DNA from: RGZA01 sp041917755
Lineage (GTDB): Bacteria; Pseudomonadota; Alphaproteobacteria; UBA9219; RGZA01
DNA length: 64,000 nt
NCBI GenBank assembly: GCA_041917755.1
Contig: JAYRWY010000011.1
Coordinates: 62,001-126,000 of the forward strand
Direction of reading: 5' to 3'
The translations under genes and the position numbers were made by a program. Numbering within the stretch: position 1 is the stretch's first letter; every line of letters begins with the position of its first letter. The notes under the pieces were generated by a model, which saw only the letters and a program-made list of their open reading frames with translations, had not been told where the DNA came from and ran no database searches. Of this stretch, positions 1 through 7,841 are shown one piece after another.

Positions 1-957
1 ACCTTCTTTTAAATCTTTCTCTTTCATATCTAAACGCTTTGCTGCCTTATCTGTCCAAGGCGGGGTTATACCCTTTGGTGATGGATCAACATTCACATCA
101 ACAAAAATCATGCGTTCATCTTGAGCTGGCTTTCCAAACGCATCGTTTATATGCTTTGTTATCTGCCCAGTTGGATCAGAATTTGGTGCAGTGCCATCGT
201 CTTTAGTTTTGCCTAAAACACCTTCCACGGCGCGCATTTTGCATTCGACCCAGTACTTTTTTCCTGTTTTTTTGGATACTGCCGCATATTCGCAGTGTTT
301 CTTTGTATCGTCCGTCTCATCTTCCAAAATTAATTCAAAACCAGCTCTTATTAGATTATTAGCTACCATTACTTCATAATAAGCACCTTGAAACTGCTTT
401 GGATCTTTCAATCTCTTGATGAGGCGATCTTGAAGTTCAGCGTTATTTTTGAGAAGGAACAAGCTATATGCAAGCCCCATATAACAGTAAACAACTCCCG
501 TCATCACACTCGACTTTACTTCGCCAGGCTTTTCTAAACCCAAGACATTTTTCTGGTACAAGCAATATTCATGATACCATTGCATTATAGGGTGACGATC
601 CGCATATGGTTTGAGGATCTCAGCACTTCCCCAGTCACCGCCTAATATTGTCTTTATATAGTGCGACAAAAAATCGGCCATTGTTTTCCATTCAGGGGAA
701 TGAAAAACAGTATCTCCAACACCTACCATTTGCTGGTCTTTAAATTTCATGGCCATTATAGGTCGCCCTAAGCCTTGCTGCTGTTCACGAATTAATTCAG
801 CGGCCTTCTGACGTTGCAGTCTCATTTGCATTTGCTTAGAAATATGATTTGCAAATGAAGGGGGGAATCTTGCTGTGTTAATTAATGGGTTGCCACAACA
901 CTTCTTGTATTTTTTGCCACTACCGCAAGGGCATGGCTGATTACGACCTATTTGCAC
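1..957 (-). CDS. SEC-C motif protein with PD-(D/E)xK-like nuclease signature (3' end beyond window)
   Basis: An open frame of 319 codons runs from a GTG at 957 to the window edge without a stop, so the C-terminus is missing. An in-frame TAA lies seven codons upstream of the GTG, and no ATG is available between them, so GTG is the only reasonable start. Residues 9-21 form the SEC-C metal site (C9, C11, C20, C21, with GSGKKYKK between), a zinc-binding module known from SecA and many accessory proteins. Residues about 195-240 read like the core of a PD-(D/E)xK nuclease: E195 in a helix, an acidic stretch, C222-E223-Y224, then W-V-E238-C-K240. The family assignment of that second domain is inference, with Glu in place of the usual Asp. 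The gene lies just outside the tRNA-Pro repeat, so it may be accessory DNA. No function is established. Confidence 0.72.
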   Translation of the reverse strand, partial: MQIGRNQPCPCGSGKKYKKCCGNPLINTARFPPSFANHISKQMQMRLQRQKAAELIREQQQGLGRPIMAMKFKDQQMVGVGDTVFHSPEWKTMADFLSHYIKTILGGDWGSAEILKPYADRHPIMQWYHEYCLYQKNVLGLEKPGEVKSSVMTGVVYCYMGLAYSLFLLKNNAELQDRLIKRLKDPKQFQGAYYEVMVANNLIRAGFELILEDETDDTKKHCEYAAVSKKTGKKYWVECKMRAVEGVLGKTKDDGTAPNSDPTGQITKHINDAFGKPAQDERMIFVDVNVDPSPKGITPPWTDKAAKRLDMKEKDLKEG

Positions 958-1070
958 TTTTGTGACCCGAGTAGTTTAGCTCATATGACCTTAAGGCTAG
1001 CGCAAGCACGGGTTAATTAAAATAACTGAGGGATATAGGGCTCCAGCCCCGACGCTTGCCCCGACGCCAA

Positions 1071-1108
1071 CAAAAAGACTTCGGCTCTAAGTCAATTTTG
1101 AGCCGTCT
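1071..1108 (-). terminator. rho-independent terminator, probably the ancestral tRNA-Pro terminator
   Basis: Read on the minus strand, CGGCTC and GAGCCG (1100-1105 and 1082-1087) form a stem that can be extended by AGAC/GTCT, followed by a run of five T. It lies directly beyond the displaced tRNA-Pro 3' half at 1113-1169. That is where the terminator of the intact tRNA would have been before the 2.4 kb insertion. Its link to the tRNA is inferred from position. Confidence 0.6.
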
Positions 1109-1112
1109 AACT

Positions 1113-1169
1113 TATTGAAATAAATGGTCGGAACGACAGGATTTGAACCTGCGACCCCAAGTCCCCCAG
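1113..1169 (-). repeat. left 57 bp direct repeat (att site) holding a tRNA-Pro 3' fragment
   Basis: This is identical over 57 bases to 3498-3554. Positions 1125-1169 correspond to the encoded CCA end, discriminator, acceptor 3' strand, T arm, variable region and anticodon-stem 3' half of tRNA-Pro. Beyond 1169 the match stops and the 5' half of the tRNA is absent, so this copy cannot fold as a tRNA. It is the expected product of site-specific integration into the 3' end of a tRNA gene. Confidence 0.9.
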
Positions 1170-1252
1170 TTATAGCATTTTTTTAAAAAACGGCAATTTT
1201 ATTGAAAAAAGGATTAAAAACTTCTCCGTTTTCGCTCCAATAATTACTGAAA

Positions 1253-1276
1253 GCGCATCCAAATGCGCATCCAAAA
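1253..1276. repeat. left arm-type direct repeats (GCGCATCC twice, 12 bp apart)
   Basis: GCGCATCC occurs at 1253-1260 and 1265-1272, each followed by A-rich bases, 84 bp inside the left att repeat. The same pair with the same 12 bp period and orientation occurs near the right end. Paired short repeats flanking a core are typical of integrase arm-binding or excisionase sites. That role is inferred. Confidence 0.6.
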
Positions 1277-1282
1277 TTGTAG

Positions 1283-2485
1283 TTATTTTCTATTCAATGT
1301 GAATGGAACAACAACACCTTCAACATTATGAGATTCATTATTTCGTTGTGAATTAATTGTGAGCCTGACTAGTTCACCTGCACGCTCAGAGAACCAACCT
1401 GGAGGAAGTCCTGTAATATTTTCTACATCACCTGAAGACATAGTAAATTCAACATTACGAAGATCAGACTTTGTACGAATACCAGCGTTAACTACTAAAT
1501 TAATTGCATCAGCCATTATACGCGGATCAGTCATTTCCCATGCTTGATCAAGCGGCTCTTCACGGCTCCAACCCTTTGCGGAATATAGTTTATATAAATC
1601 TATCGAATGATCTTCTGTTATCACTTCAAGATCTAATAAACGTCTGATTTGTGCTTTCACAGAAACACGCCACCGTTCTTTCAAGGCCAACAACGCAGCA
1701 AGTGATGGCCGCTTTACTTCGTAAGGAAATGTAGTTGATGGCAAAAGCAGAGCTCCACCCAAACGAAATGCTTGAGATTCTATGAATTTCAGATTTTTCT
1801 TTAATTCTTCTTTTGAAACATTGGCGTGCAAAATCGCATGAGCTAATTCATGGGCAGCATCCATTTGACGACGTGGGAAGGACATTTTATCGGTAGCAAG
1901 CAAGATATGAGGACGGTTTTCAGTATCAGACCAACTGCACAGACCATCCAATTTGGATGTTCCCATTTCAATAACACTGACAATAATACCAATACGTTCA
2001 AGAAGTGGTACAAGATCTGGGCACGGACCTTCACCCAAATTCCAATGGCGCCTTAAATCCAAAGCAATCCGTTCAATATCTTCATCACGAAGCTGTTTAT
2101 AATCTAAACCGCCAAGAACATCCGGGATATCAATCTTAGGAAAATCAACGTAATGCTGAAGTGTTGCACTGATCTCATGCATCCATTCCATTTGCGAATG
2201 TTGATAATCAAGGTCTCTATTAAGAGTACTGGCAAGGGATCTGTGGAACATCGGCTTGCTGCTGTCATACACAGGTCGAAGGAAAAATTCGCGTCTTACA
2301 TTCAGCGCACCGGCAAGTAAAGTAAGAGCTTCAGCATCAGGCGCGTAAGTACCATCTTCCCACCTAATCACGGTGCTTGGATTGACGCCCAAAAAACGAG
2401 CCAACGCAGACTTGGTAGCAATCCGACGTGCTTTTCGTACTTGAATCAATCTATCTGGCACAAAGCCAGGTGTTCCTATTCGCAT
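1283..2485 (-). CDS. XRE-family regulator fused to an ImmA/IrrE metallopeptidase
   Basis: This 400-residue protein joins an N-terminal helix-turn-helix (about 10-66) to a DUF955/ImmA-like zinc peptidase domain. The HELAH motif falls at residues 212-216, so the zinc-binding histidines and catalytic glutamate are present. ImmA-type proteases in ICEBs1-like elements cleave a partner repressor to induce the element, and XRE-ImmA fusions are common stress, toxin-antitoxin or defence-island regulators. It lies 51 bp downstream of the unknown gene at 2537-3265, in the same direction, inside the tRNA-Pro element. The ATG is preceded by an AAGG ribosome site. Its target is unknown. The adjacent gene or its own promoter are natural guesses. 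Confidence 0.88.
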   Translation of the reverse strand: MRIGTPGFVPDRLIQVRKARRIATKSALARFLGVNPSTVIRWEDGTYAPDAEALTLLAGALNVRREFFLRPVYDSSKPMFHRSLASTLNRDLDYQHSQMEWMHEISATLQHYVDFPKIDIPDVLGGLDYKQLRDEDIERIALDLRRHWNLGEGPCPDLVPLLERIGIIVSVIEMGTSKLDGLCSWSDTENRPHILLATDKMSFPRRQMDAAHELAHAILHANVSKEELKKNLKFIESQAFRLGGALLLPSTTFPYEVKRPSLAALLALKERWRVSVKAQIRRLLDLEVITEDHSIDLYKLYSAKGWSREEPLDQAWEMTDPRIMADAINLVVNAGIRTKSDLRNVEFTMSSGDVENITGLPPGWFSERAGELVRLTINSQRNNESHNVEGVVVPFTLNRK

Positions 2486-2536
2486 AACGTTACCTTAATT
2501 TGAATCAGTTAAATTATTCTGCATGAGGCGGAATAA

Positions 2537-3265
2537 TTAGCTCTTTTTATTTTTTTCGATTCCAGGTGGCTTTGGCGCTTCCGGTGGAATGAATGGTTTT
2601 GGAGCCTTCTTAAGCGATACGCCCACGACTGGGAAAGATGGGTTTGACGAAGGATTCGGGGCATCCGTATTCGCATCGGCAATGCCTGTCATAAACTTCT
2701 CCAGCGGCTCGTAAAACAAAAAGCTCTCGTACTCTGCATCAACGACGCCCATTGCAATTTCTTCAATTTTGCCAGATTTTTTCTTGTCGCGTGCAACAAG
2801 AAACAAAGCAAAGAGATCACCCATTTTTGCGCTCGTCCCATCAAAGTCAAGGCGTGGTGATAAGTGGTAGTTCACACTTACACCAGATAAACGAGACATA
2901 TTCTTTGAAGGAACAGTATTTGGTTCAGGCATCGCCGCAAGCGCTAAAATTACACCAACACCATCTTTTTCAAAACGCATAAATGGCTGAAAAACCTTCA
3001 AATCAGTTTTTGGAATTAACCCGCCATCTAGTTCACGACCACCATACAACGCACAAACTTCTACAAATCCCTGCTCCATCATGCGGAAGCGCGCCTGCCC
3101 CTCTAACTCGCGCGCACGTTTTTGATCCAACCCCGATTTATCACGTACCATTTCAAAAGCCTTGATGGCTTCAGCTTTAGTTCTGTCTTCAAGATCCAGC
3201 ACCAAATCCTTTGTAATCAGTTTGCGTAAGATGTGCTTGATGTTAGTTTTTAGGGGAGAAGCCAT
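2537..3265 (-). CDS. unrecognised 242-residue protein of the tRNA-Pro element
   Basis: I do not recognise a family. The first ~70 residues are charged and helical-looking (many K, R, E), the middle (about 75-190) alternates hydrophobic strands with VGVILALAAMP- and GDLFALFLVARD-like segments, and the last 35 residues are Pro/Lys-rich and probably disordered. There is no signal peptide or membrane segment, so it is probably cytosolic. It starts with ATG after a GAGG ribosome site and is the first gene of a two-gene unit with the XRE-ImmA regulator. The pairing suggests a regulated effector or antitoxin-like partner, but that is only inferred from context. Confidence 0.75.
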   Translation of the reverse strand: MASPLKTNIKHILRKLITKDLVLDLEDRTKAEAIKAFEMVRDKSGLDQKRARELEGQARFRMMEQGFVEVCALYGGRELDGGLIPKTDLKVFQPFMRFEKDGVGVILALAAMPEPNTVPSKNMSRLSGVSVNYHLSPRLDFDGTSAKMGDLFALFLVARDKKKSGKIEEIAMGVVDAEYESFLFYEPLEKFMTGIADANTDAPNPSSNPSFPVVGVSLKKAPKPFIPPEAPKPPGIEKNKKS

Positions 3266-3288
3266 AGTAGTACCTCAAAATGTGAAAA

Positions 3289-3325
3289 GTGCGCGTCACA
3301 CGATTTATACCTATTTTTTGTGCGC
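3289..3325 (-). promoter_or_regulatory. candidate promoter/operator of the element's two-gene unit
   Basis: Two direct GTGCGC copies (3289-3294 and 3320-3325) are 31 bp apart, about three helical turns. They bracket a TATAAA -10-like hexamer read on the minus strand (3304-3309), just upstream of the gene at 3265. This would suit autoregulation by the XRE protein. No protein-DNA match was verified. Confidence 0.35.
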
Positions 3326-3441
3326 AAGAAAAGAAGTTTCTTCATTTTATTTGCGCGAGCCTATCCTAATAAAGCACAAATCAAAATAACCCCTATAAAC
3401 ATTGGGCCAACTGAATATTTTGTTATTAATAAAATGAAAAA

Positions 3442-3463
3442 GCGCATCCAAAAGCGCATCCAG
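3442..3463. repeat. right arm-type direct repeats (GCGCATCC twice, 12 bp apart)
   Basis: GCGCATCC at 3442-3449 and 3454-3461 has the same orientation and spacing as the pair at 1253-1272. It lies 37 bp inside the right att core. Together the pairs look like the P and P' arms of a tyrosine-integrase attachment site. Confidence 0.6.
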
Positions 3464-3497
3464 CCTAAAAAGACTGGGGGTCGGCTTTGAGCTAACC

Positions 3498-3554
3498 TAT
3501 TGAAATAAATGGTCGGAACGACAGGATTTGAACCTGCGACCCCAAGTCCCCCAG
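3498..3554 (-). repeat. right 57 bp direct repeat (att site) within the intact tRNA-Pro
   Basis: The copy is identical to 1113-1169 and overlaps the 3' half of the complete tRNA-Pro gene. Sequence identity ends exactly in the anticodon loop on the tRNA side and about 12 bases past the CCA on the other. Confidence 0.9.
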
Positions 3555-3586
3555 ACTTGTGCGCTACCAGGCTGCGCCACGTTCCG
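3510..3586 (-). tRNA. tRNA-Pro (anticodon GGG)
   Basis: A full cloverleaf can be drawn: acceptor CGGAACG/CGTTCCG, D stem GCGC/GCGC, anticodon stem CAAGT/ACTTG with loop CTGGGGG (anticodon GGG), T arm GCAGG-TTCAAAT-CCTGT, and an encoded CCA. It decodes CCC/CCU proline codons. The 3' half is the integration target of the neighbouring element, and integration has left the gene complete. Confidence 0.95.
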
Positions 3587-3697
3587 CCAATAAATAAAGG
3601 CTTCAGCAAACGCTGAAAACCGACTGGTAATCAGTCTTATAGCCAAAAGAATGGTATCTGGCAAATGGGTATATAAGCCCGTGTTTATGGGGGTTAT

Positions 3698-4867
3698 TTA
3701 CGCGACGATTTCAACGCGCAGCATATCCCGCAGCGCCATCATTTCTGCCAAGATACCCAAAAGCTGTTCTTTCTTTTCAGGTACAATGCTTGGAACAGGC
3801 TGTGGTGCAACCTCGACCATCATCGGCTGTTCGGCACGCGCAGCAGGAACAACATCCAGCATAATTTCTTCAAATGCGCCCAACTCCGGCTCAGCAAATT
3901 CTGCTTCCACCATTTCGGCCACATCATCAAGACGCTTAACGGGCATTTCTTCATCACCCGCGTCTTGGTTGAATTCTTCCTCAGCAAACACTTCAACCGC
4001 GGGCTGCGCTGCACTTGCCGTCACCTGTGGCAATGACAACAGTGCAAGCCCCTCTACAGGCTGCTGTACAGGCTGTTCAAAATTAAATTCCAGTTCCTTG
4101 GCAGTTTTTTGTGCCAGCGCAGCGGTTGCGGCATCCACCATATCCTGCGCCATATCTTCCAACGTTGGCGCAGCAGGATTTGTAATTCGGATAGGCTGTA
4201 CAGGCGTTACCAATTCACTATGAATTTGCGTAACCGCAATTAGTGTTTTTTCAATCTGGTCGTTATTGGCCTGGTCTTGCGCAAGTTGCTGTTCGTTGAT
4301 GCGCGTTGTGCTTTGTTCAAAGGCATCACCAAAATGATGGCGGCCTGCATGCTCTGCAATCTGTCCGCCAATCGCACCATAGGCCATGGCAAGCGCAGAT
4401 GGCGCAGCCGCCGCAGCTTGAAGATATGAAGAAATCGAAAGCGGCGCGACATCCTGCAATGCTTTTTCAAACGGATAATTTGGCAAGCTGGCAATCGGGC
4501 TGGCATAGGGCACAAAGTTGCTGACCGCTTCTTGGCGCTTTTCTTTAAGTAAACGTTGAACGCCTTTGATGGTATACCCCTGCTTGTAAAGATAGTTTTT
4601 GATGCGCTTTAAAAGCTCTATATCTTCAGGACGATAATAACGACGGCCACCGCCGCGCTTTAATGGGCGAATTTGCGCAAACTTGCTTTCCCAAAAACGC
4701 AACACATGCTGGGGAACATTGATTTCATCGGAGACTTCGCTAATGGTGCGAAACGCGTGGGAAGATTTACCGTACGAATGCTCAGGCCCATCATGCAAAC
4801 CGCTTTTCGCAAAATCATCGTTACCAAAATCATTGGACGCTTCTTGTGCTGATGAGCTTAAATCCAT
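3698..4867 (-). CDS. MerR-family regulator downstream of ihfA
   Basis: This 389-residue protein has a MerR winged helix at about residues 37-110 (the TISEVSDEINVPQHVLRFWE helix-turn-helix, then GGGRRYYRPEDIELLKRIK). The remaining ~270 residues are low-complexity, rich in Ala, Glu and Gln, with no visible effector site. A MerR gene after ihfA is a conserved alphaproteobacterial arrangement. Typical members are shorter, so the long acidic tail is a variable part. It is the last gene of rpmF-plsX-fabH-ihfA-merR and begins 46 bp after ihfA. The regulated genes and any ligand are unknown. Confidence 0.85.
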   Translation of the reverse strand: MDLSSSAQEASNDFGNDDFAKSGLHDGPEHSYGKSSHAFRTISEVSDEINVPQHVLRFWESKFAQIRPLKRGGGRRYYRPEDIELLKRIKNYLYKQGYTIKGVQRLLKEKRQEAVSNFVPYASPIASLPNYPFEKALQDVAPLSISSYLQAAAAAPSALAMAYGAIGGQIAEHAGRHHFGDAFEQSTTRINEQQLAQDQANNDQIEKTLIAVTQIHSELVTPVQPIRITNPAAPTLEDMAQDMVDAATAALAQKTAKELEFNFEQPVQQPVEGLALLSLPQVTASAAQPAVEVFAEEEFNQDAGDEEMPVKRLDDVAEMVEAEFAEPELGAFEEIMLDVVPAARAEQPMMVEVAPQPVPSIVPEKKEQLLGILAEMMALRDMLRVEIVA

Positions 4868-4913
4868 CGAACGGCCTCCTTGGATGAAATGCGGTTAAAG
4901 TCAGATTGCAGGT

Positions 4914-5237
4914 TTAGTTTTTTTGGTCGGTCGTTTTTTGGTTGATGCGATCTTTGAGAACATGCGATGCGCGGAATACCAAAACGCGGCGTGGCTTGAT
5001 GGGCACTTCCTCGCCAGTTTTCGGGTTGCGACCAACGCGTTCATTTTTTTGGCGTACCGCAAAGGTACCAAAAGATGAAAGCTTCACGGTATCATTGGCT
5101 ATGAGTGCCAGACTGATTTCTTCCAGCACGGTTTCAACCAAAACCGCAGATTCATTGCGGGAAAGGCCAACTTCCTGATAGACGGATTCACTTAAATCCG
5201 CCCGCGTGATGGTTCGTTCTGTTTGGTGTTCTGTCAT
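4914..5237 (-). CDS. ihfA: integration host factor alpha subunit
   Basis: The 107-residue protein matches the HU/IHF fold along its whole length. It has the beta-arm signature (GTFAVRQKNERVGRNPKTGEE as the core region) and the DNA-intercalating NPKTG turn followed by a basic strand (PIKPRRVLVFRAS). IHF-alpha pairs with IHF-beta to bend DNA sharply at promoters, replication origins and integration sites. The position between fabH and a merR gene is the standard alphaproteobacterial setting and separates it from the HU-type gene at 55806. It would be the host factor for any integrase acting at the nearby att sites. Confidence 0.93.
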   Translation of the reverse strand: MTEHQTERTITRADLSESVYQEVGLSRNESAVLVETVLEEISLALIANDTVKLSSFGTFAVRQKNERVGRNPKTGEEVPIKPRRVLVFRASHVLKDRINQKTTDQKN

Positions 5238-5354
5238 GGTGCGCCACCTCTCGATTCAGTATATTTATCAAGATGGTAACCTGATTTGGGTGATTTGCAA
5301 AAGCCAAAAAGCGACGCGGCCACAATCTTAAGCCAGCGATTCAGCGGGGACAGC

Positions 5355-6332
5355 CTACCAGCGCAGGAGCACCGCGCCCCATGTAAACCCGCCGCCTAAA
5401 GCCTCTAACGCCAATAACTGGCCGGATTTAAAGCGGCCTTGTGCCACCGCACTGGCCAATGCCAGCGGAATAGACGCCGCCGATGTGTTACCGTGCTTAT
5501 CAACGGTAACGATAATTTTTTCCATGGGCATATCCAGCTTATCTGCGGTTGCCTGCAGGATACGAAGGTTAGCCTGATGCGGCACCAGCCAATCAAGGTC
5601 GGTGACCGAAAGATTGTTTTCCTTAAGGGCATGCAATACCACATCGGCCATATGGTCCACCGCATGGCGGAATACTTCGCGGCCTTGCATTTTAATACTG
5701 CCTACTTCCTTACTGGATGATGGGCCACCGGTTACATACAGAAGGTCATGCTGACGACCATCGGAGAATAAATGTGACGACAAAATACCGCGGTCGTTGG
5801 TATCGCCCTTCCCGCTTTCGGCTTGAAGCACTACGGCACCCGCACCATCACCAAATAGAATGCAAGTGGTGCGGTCATTCCAATCCAGCAATCGGCTCAT
5901 GGTTTCTGCGCCAATCACCAATACCTTGCGCACCAACCCGCCACGGATCATTTGGTCCGCAACGGTCAGTGCATAAATAAATCCGGAGCACACCGCCTGC
6001 ACATCGAATGCAAAGCCACGCGTCATGCCCAAATTGCTTTGTACACGCGTTGCCGTTGCAGGAAATGTTTCATCCGGTGTGGTAGTTGCAACAATGATGG
6101 CATCAATAGCATCGATGCCCAACCCTGCATGCGATAGCGCAGCTTGCGCAGCACGCGTTGCCAAATCAGATGTTTTTTCACCGGCTGCTGCTACATGGCG
6201 CTGTTTGATGCCGGTGCGCTGCGTAATCCATTCATCATTGGTATCAACCCGCGCCGCCAATTCAGCATTGGTAAGTATGTTTTCCGGCAGAGCTGATCCA
6301 ACCCCTTTGATCACCGAACGCAAAACGGTCAT
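5355..6332 (-). CDS. fabH: beta-ketoacyl-ACP synthase III
   Basis: This is the 325-residue initiating enzyme of type II fatty acid synthesis, condensing acetyl-CoA with malonyl-ACP. The catalytic triad is visible: Cys in VQAVCSGF, His in VPHQANLR and Asn in KHGNTSAAS. The length is normal. Its ATG overlaps the plsX stop by four bases, so the two are translationally coupled, linking fatty acid initiation to phospholipid synthesis. The ihfA gene follows after 117 bp. Confidence 0.96.
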   Translation of the reverse strand: MTVLRSVIKGVGSALPENILTNAELAARVDTNDEWITQRTGIKQRHVAAAGEKTSDLATRAAQAALSHAGLGIDAIDAIIVATTTPDETFPATATRVQSNLGMTRGFAFDVQAVCSGFIYALTVADQMIRGGLVRKVLVIGAETMSRLLDWNDRTTCILFGDGAGAVVLQAESGKGDTNDRGILSSHLFSDGRQHDLLYVTGGPSSSKEVGSIKMQGREVFRHAVDHMADVVLHALKENNLSVTDLDWLVPHQANLRILQATADKLDMPMEKIIVTVDKHGNTSAASIPLALASAVAQGRFKSGQLLALEALGGGFTWGAVLLRW

Positions 6333-7390
6333 GGTAGAACTTCACCTTCAATAGCTTTCACAGTCGCATCCGGCAATGCGCCGTACAGTTTCGCAAACTC
6401 ATCCTTAATACGCTCATTAAGGCCTTCTTCAATCAACTGTGCTGCAACCAATACAGAATTCGTAAAACCGCGGGCATCGGTTCCGCCGTGGCTTTTTACG
6501 CATACGCCTTGCAACCCAACCAGCATCGCGCCGTTATAGGCGCGCGGATCCATACGTGCCTTCATTTGCTTGAATGCACCAGTTGCCAGCAACGCACCAA
6601 TTTTAGCAAGCAGTGATGTTTGCAATGCTTCCCTCAAGAAGTTGGCACAGAGTTTAGCAGTGCCTTCAATCGTCTTGAGTGTGATGTTGCCAGTAAAGCC
6701 ATCTGTGACTACCACATCCACATCACCATGCGGAATTTGATCCGCTTCAACATAACCAATGAATTTACCGTGCAGCGGCGTTTCACGCAAAATGGCGGCG
6801 GCCGCGCGCAATTCGTCATGGCCCTTCATTTCTTCGCTACCAATGTTCAATAGACCGATGCGCGGCTGCTGAATATGCAATGCGGCACGGGCATAAAGAC
6901 TGCCCATGATTGCGAATTGAACCAGGTTATCAGCATCGCACTCCAGATTTGCGCCCATATCCAACATCACGCTGCGACCGGTCATGGTCGGAACGGTTGA
7001 TACAATCGCCGGGCGATCAATCCCCGGCAATGATCCAAGCACGAGCCGAGCAAGAGCCATTAGCGCACCGGTGTTACCAGCACTCACCACACCTTGCGCC
7101 TGACCGTCTGCAACCGCATTAATAGCAAGGCGCATGCTGGAATTACGGCCCTGGCGCAGCGCCGCCGAAGGCTTCATGTCACCGGGGATGCTGTCGGGGG
7201 TATGATGGAAAATTACATTGGTTAAGTTGGCATGGCGCGCAATGAGAGGGCGCACGCGCGCCTCATCACCAAAGATGCGGAACTTAATATTTGGGTTAAC
7301 TTGCAGAGCTGCTGCTGCGCCATCAATGACGGCATCCGGGGCTTTATCCCCGCCCATAGCATCAAGCGCAATGATTATTGGTTGAGGCAT
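6329..7390 (-). CDS. plsX: phosphate acyltransferase PlsX
   Basis: PlsX converts acyl-ACP to acyl-phosphate, the donor for PlsY in phosphatidic acid synthesis, at the membrane surface. The N-terminus has the family's IALDAMGGDKAP motif, and the length from the chosen ATG (353 residues) is typical. A longer frame starts at a TTG at 7429, but the ATG at 7390 has a GGGA ribosome site seven bases upstream and puts the conserved motif near the N-terminus, so I prefer it. It is second in the rpmF operon and overlaps fabH by four bases. Confidence 0.95.
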   Translation of the reverse strand: MPQPIIIALDAMGGDKAPDAVIDGAAAALQVNPNIKFRIFGDEARVRPLIARHANLTNVIFHHTPDSIPGDMKPSAALRQGRNSSMRLAINAVADGQAQGVVSAGNTGALMALARLVLGSLPGIDRPAIVSTVPTMTGRSVMLDMGANLECDADNLVQFAIMGSLYARAALHIQQPRIGLLNIGSEEMKGHDELRAAAAILRETPLHGKFIGYVEADQIPHGDVDVVVTDGFTGNITLKTIEGTAKLCANFLREALQTSLLAKIGALLATGAFKQMKARMDPRAYNGAMLVGLQGVCVKSHGGTDARGFTNSVLVAAQLIEEGLNERIKDEFAKLYGALPDATVKAIEGEVLP

Positions 7391-7466
7391 TAGCGTTCCC
7401 AAATGGGAGTGCGAAGAAACAATACGCAAGGCGGTTGGTTAAGCGAACGCCATCAACCGCGAACAA

Positions 7467-7658
7467 TTAAGCGGCTGCTTTGTCTTGCTTGCTGTGTACT
7501 TGACGGCTGTCGTAGTAACCGCAAGAACCGCATACGTGGTGCGGACGCTTGATTTCACCGCAGTTTGCACATTCAGAAGTGCCTACAGCTTTTAATGCAT
7601 GGTGCGAGCGGCGCATGTTGCGCACTGACTTGCTGGTTTTTCTCTTTGGTACGGCCAT
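7467..7658 (-). CDS. rpmF: 50S ribosomal protein L32
   Basis: The 63-residue protein begins with the L32 signature MAVPKRKTSKS and carries a zinc ribbon, CANC and CGSC separated by ten residues. It heads the conserved rpmF-plsX-fabH operon, 76 bp before plsX. The 183 bp upstream gap is shared with the divergent NDUFA9-like gene and must hold both promoters. Confidence 0.96.
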   Translation of the reverse strand: MAVPKRKTSKSVRNMRRSHHALKAVGTSECANCGEIKRPHHVCGSCGYYDSRQVHSKQDKAAA

Positions 7659-7841
7659 ATCGGTAACCTTTAACTTTGTTCAATTCTCAAACGTCCATAA
7701 AACGTGCTGTTTCTTACCCAACCGCATGGGGAAAAGCAAGAACATCCTTCACTATCATACATATTAATGTTTTTATTAATAAATTGAGGGCCTTTTCAAT
7801 CAGCCAAGATGCGCTAAATCGTTAACAATACTGGAGAATAC

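Larger units (their letters stand above)
1113..3554. mobile_element. 2.4 kb integrase-less element inserted at tRNA-Pro(GGG)
   Basis: The segment is bounded by 57 bp direct repeats made of tRNA-Pro 3' sequence. It carries paired GCGCATCC repeats just inside each end and encodes two genes in one direction (an unrecognised 242-residue protein, then an XRE-ImmA regulator). No recombinase, replication or transfer gene is visible. Known parallels are cis-mobilisable elements and decayed genomic islands that keep att sites but lack their own integrase. Whether it still moves cannot be judged from one sequence. The ancestral tRNA terminator appears to sit beyond the left repeat, which supports insertion rather than duplication in place. 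Confidence 0.75.

Noticed and set aside
1125..1169. Second functional tRNA-Pro
   Set aside because: Only the 3' half is present; the 5' acceptor strand, D arm and 5' anticodon strand are missing.
3361..3609. 82-residue minus-strand frame over tRNA-Pro
   Set aside because: It runs across a tRNA gene and the arm repeats; coding there would be coincidental.
3651..4223. 190-residue plus-strand frame opposite the merR gene
   Set aside because: It is Ser/Ala-rich antisense sequence created by the coding pattern of merR; no ribosome site or family match.
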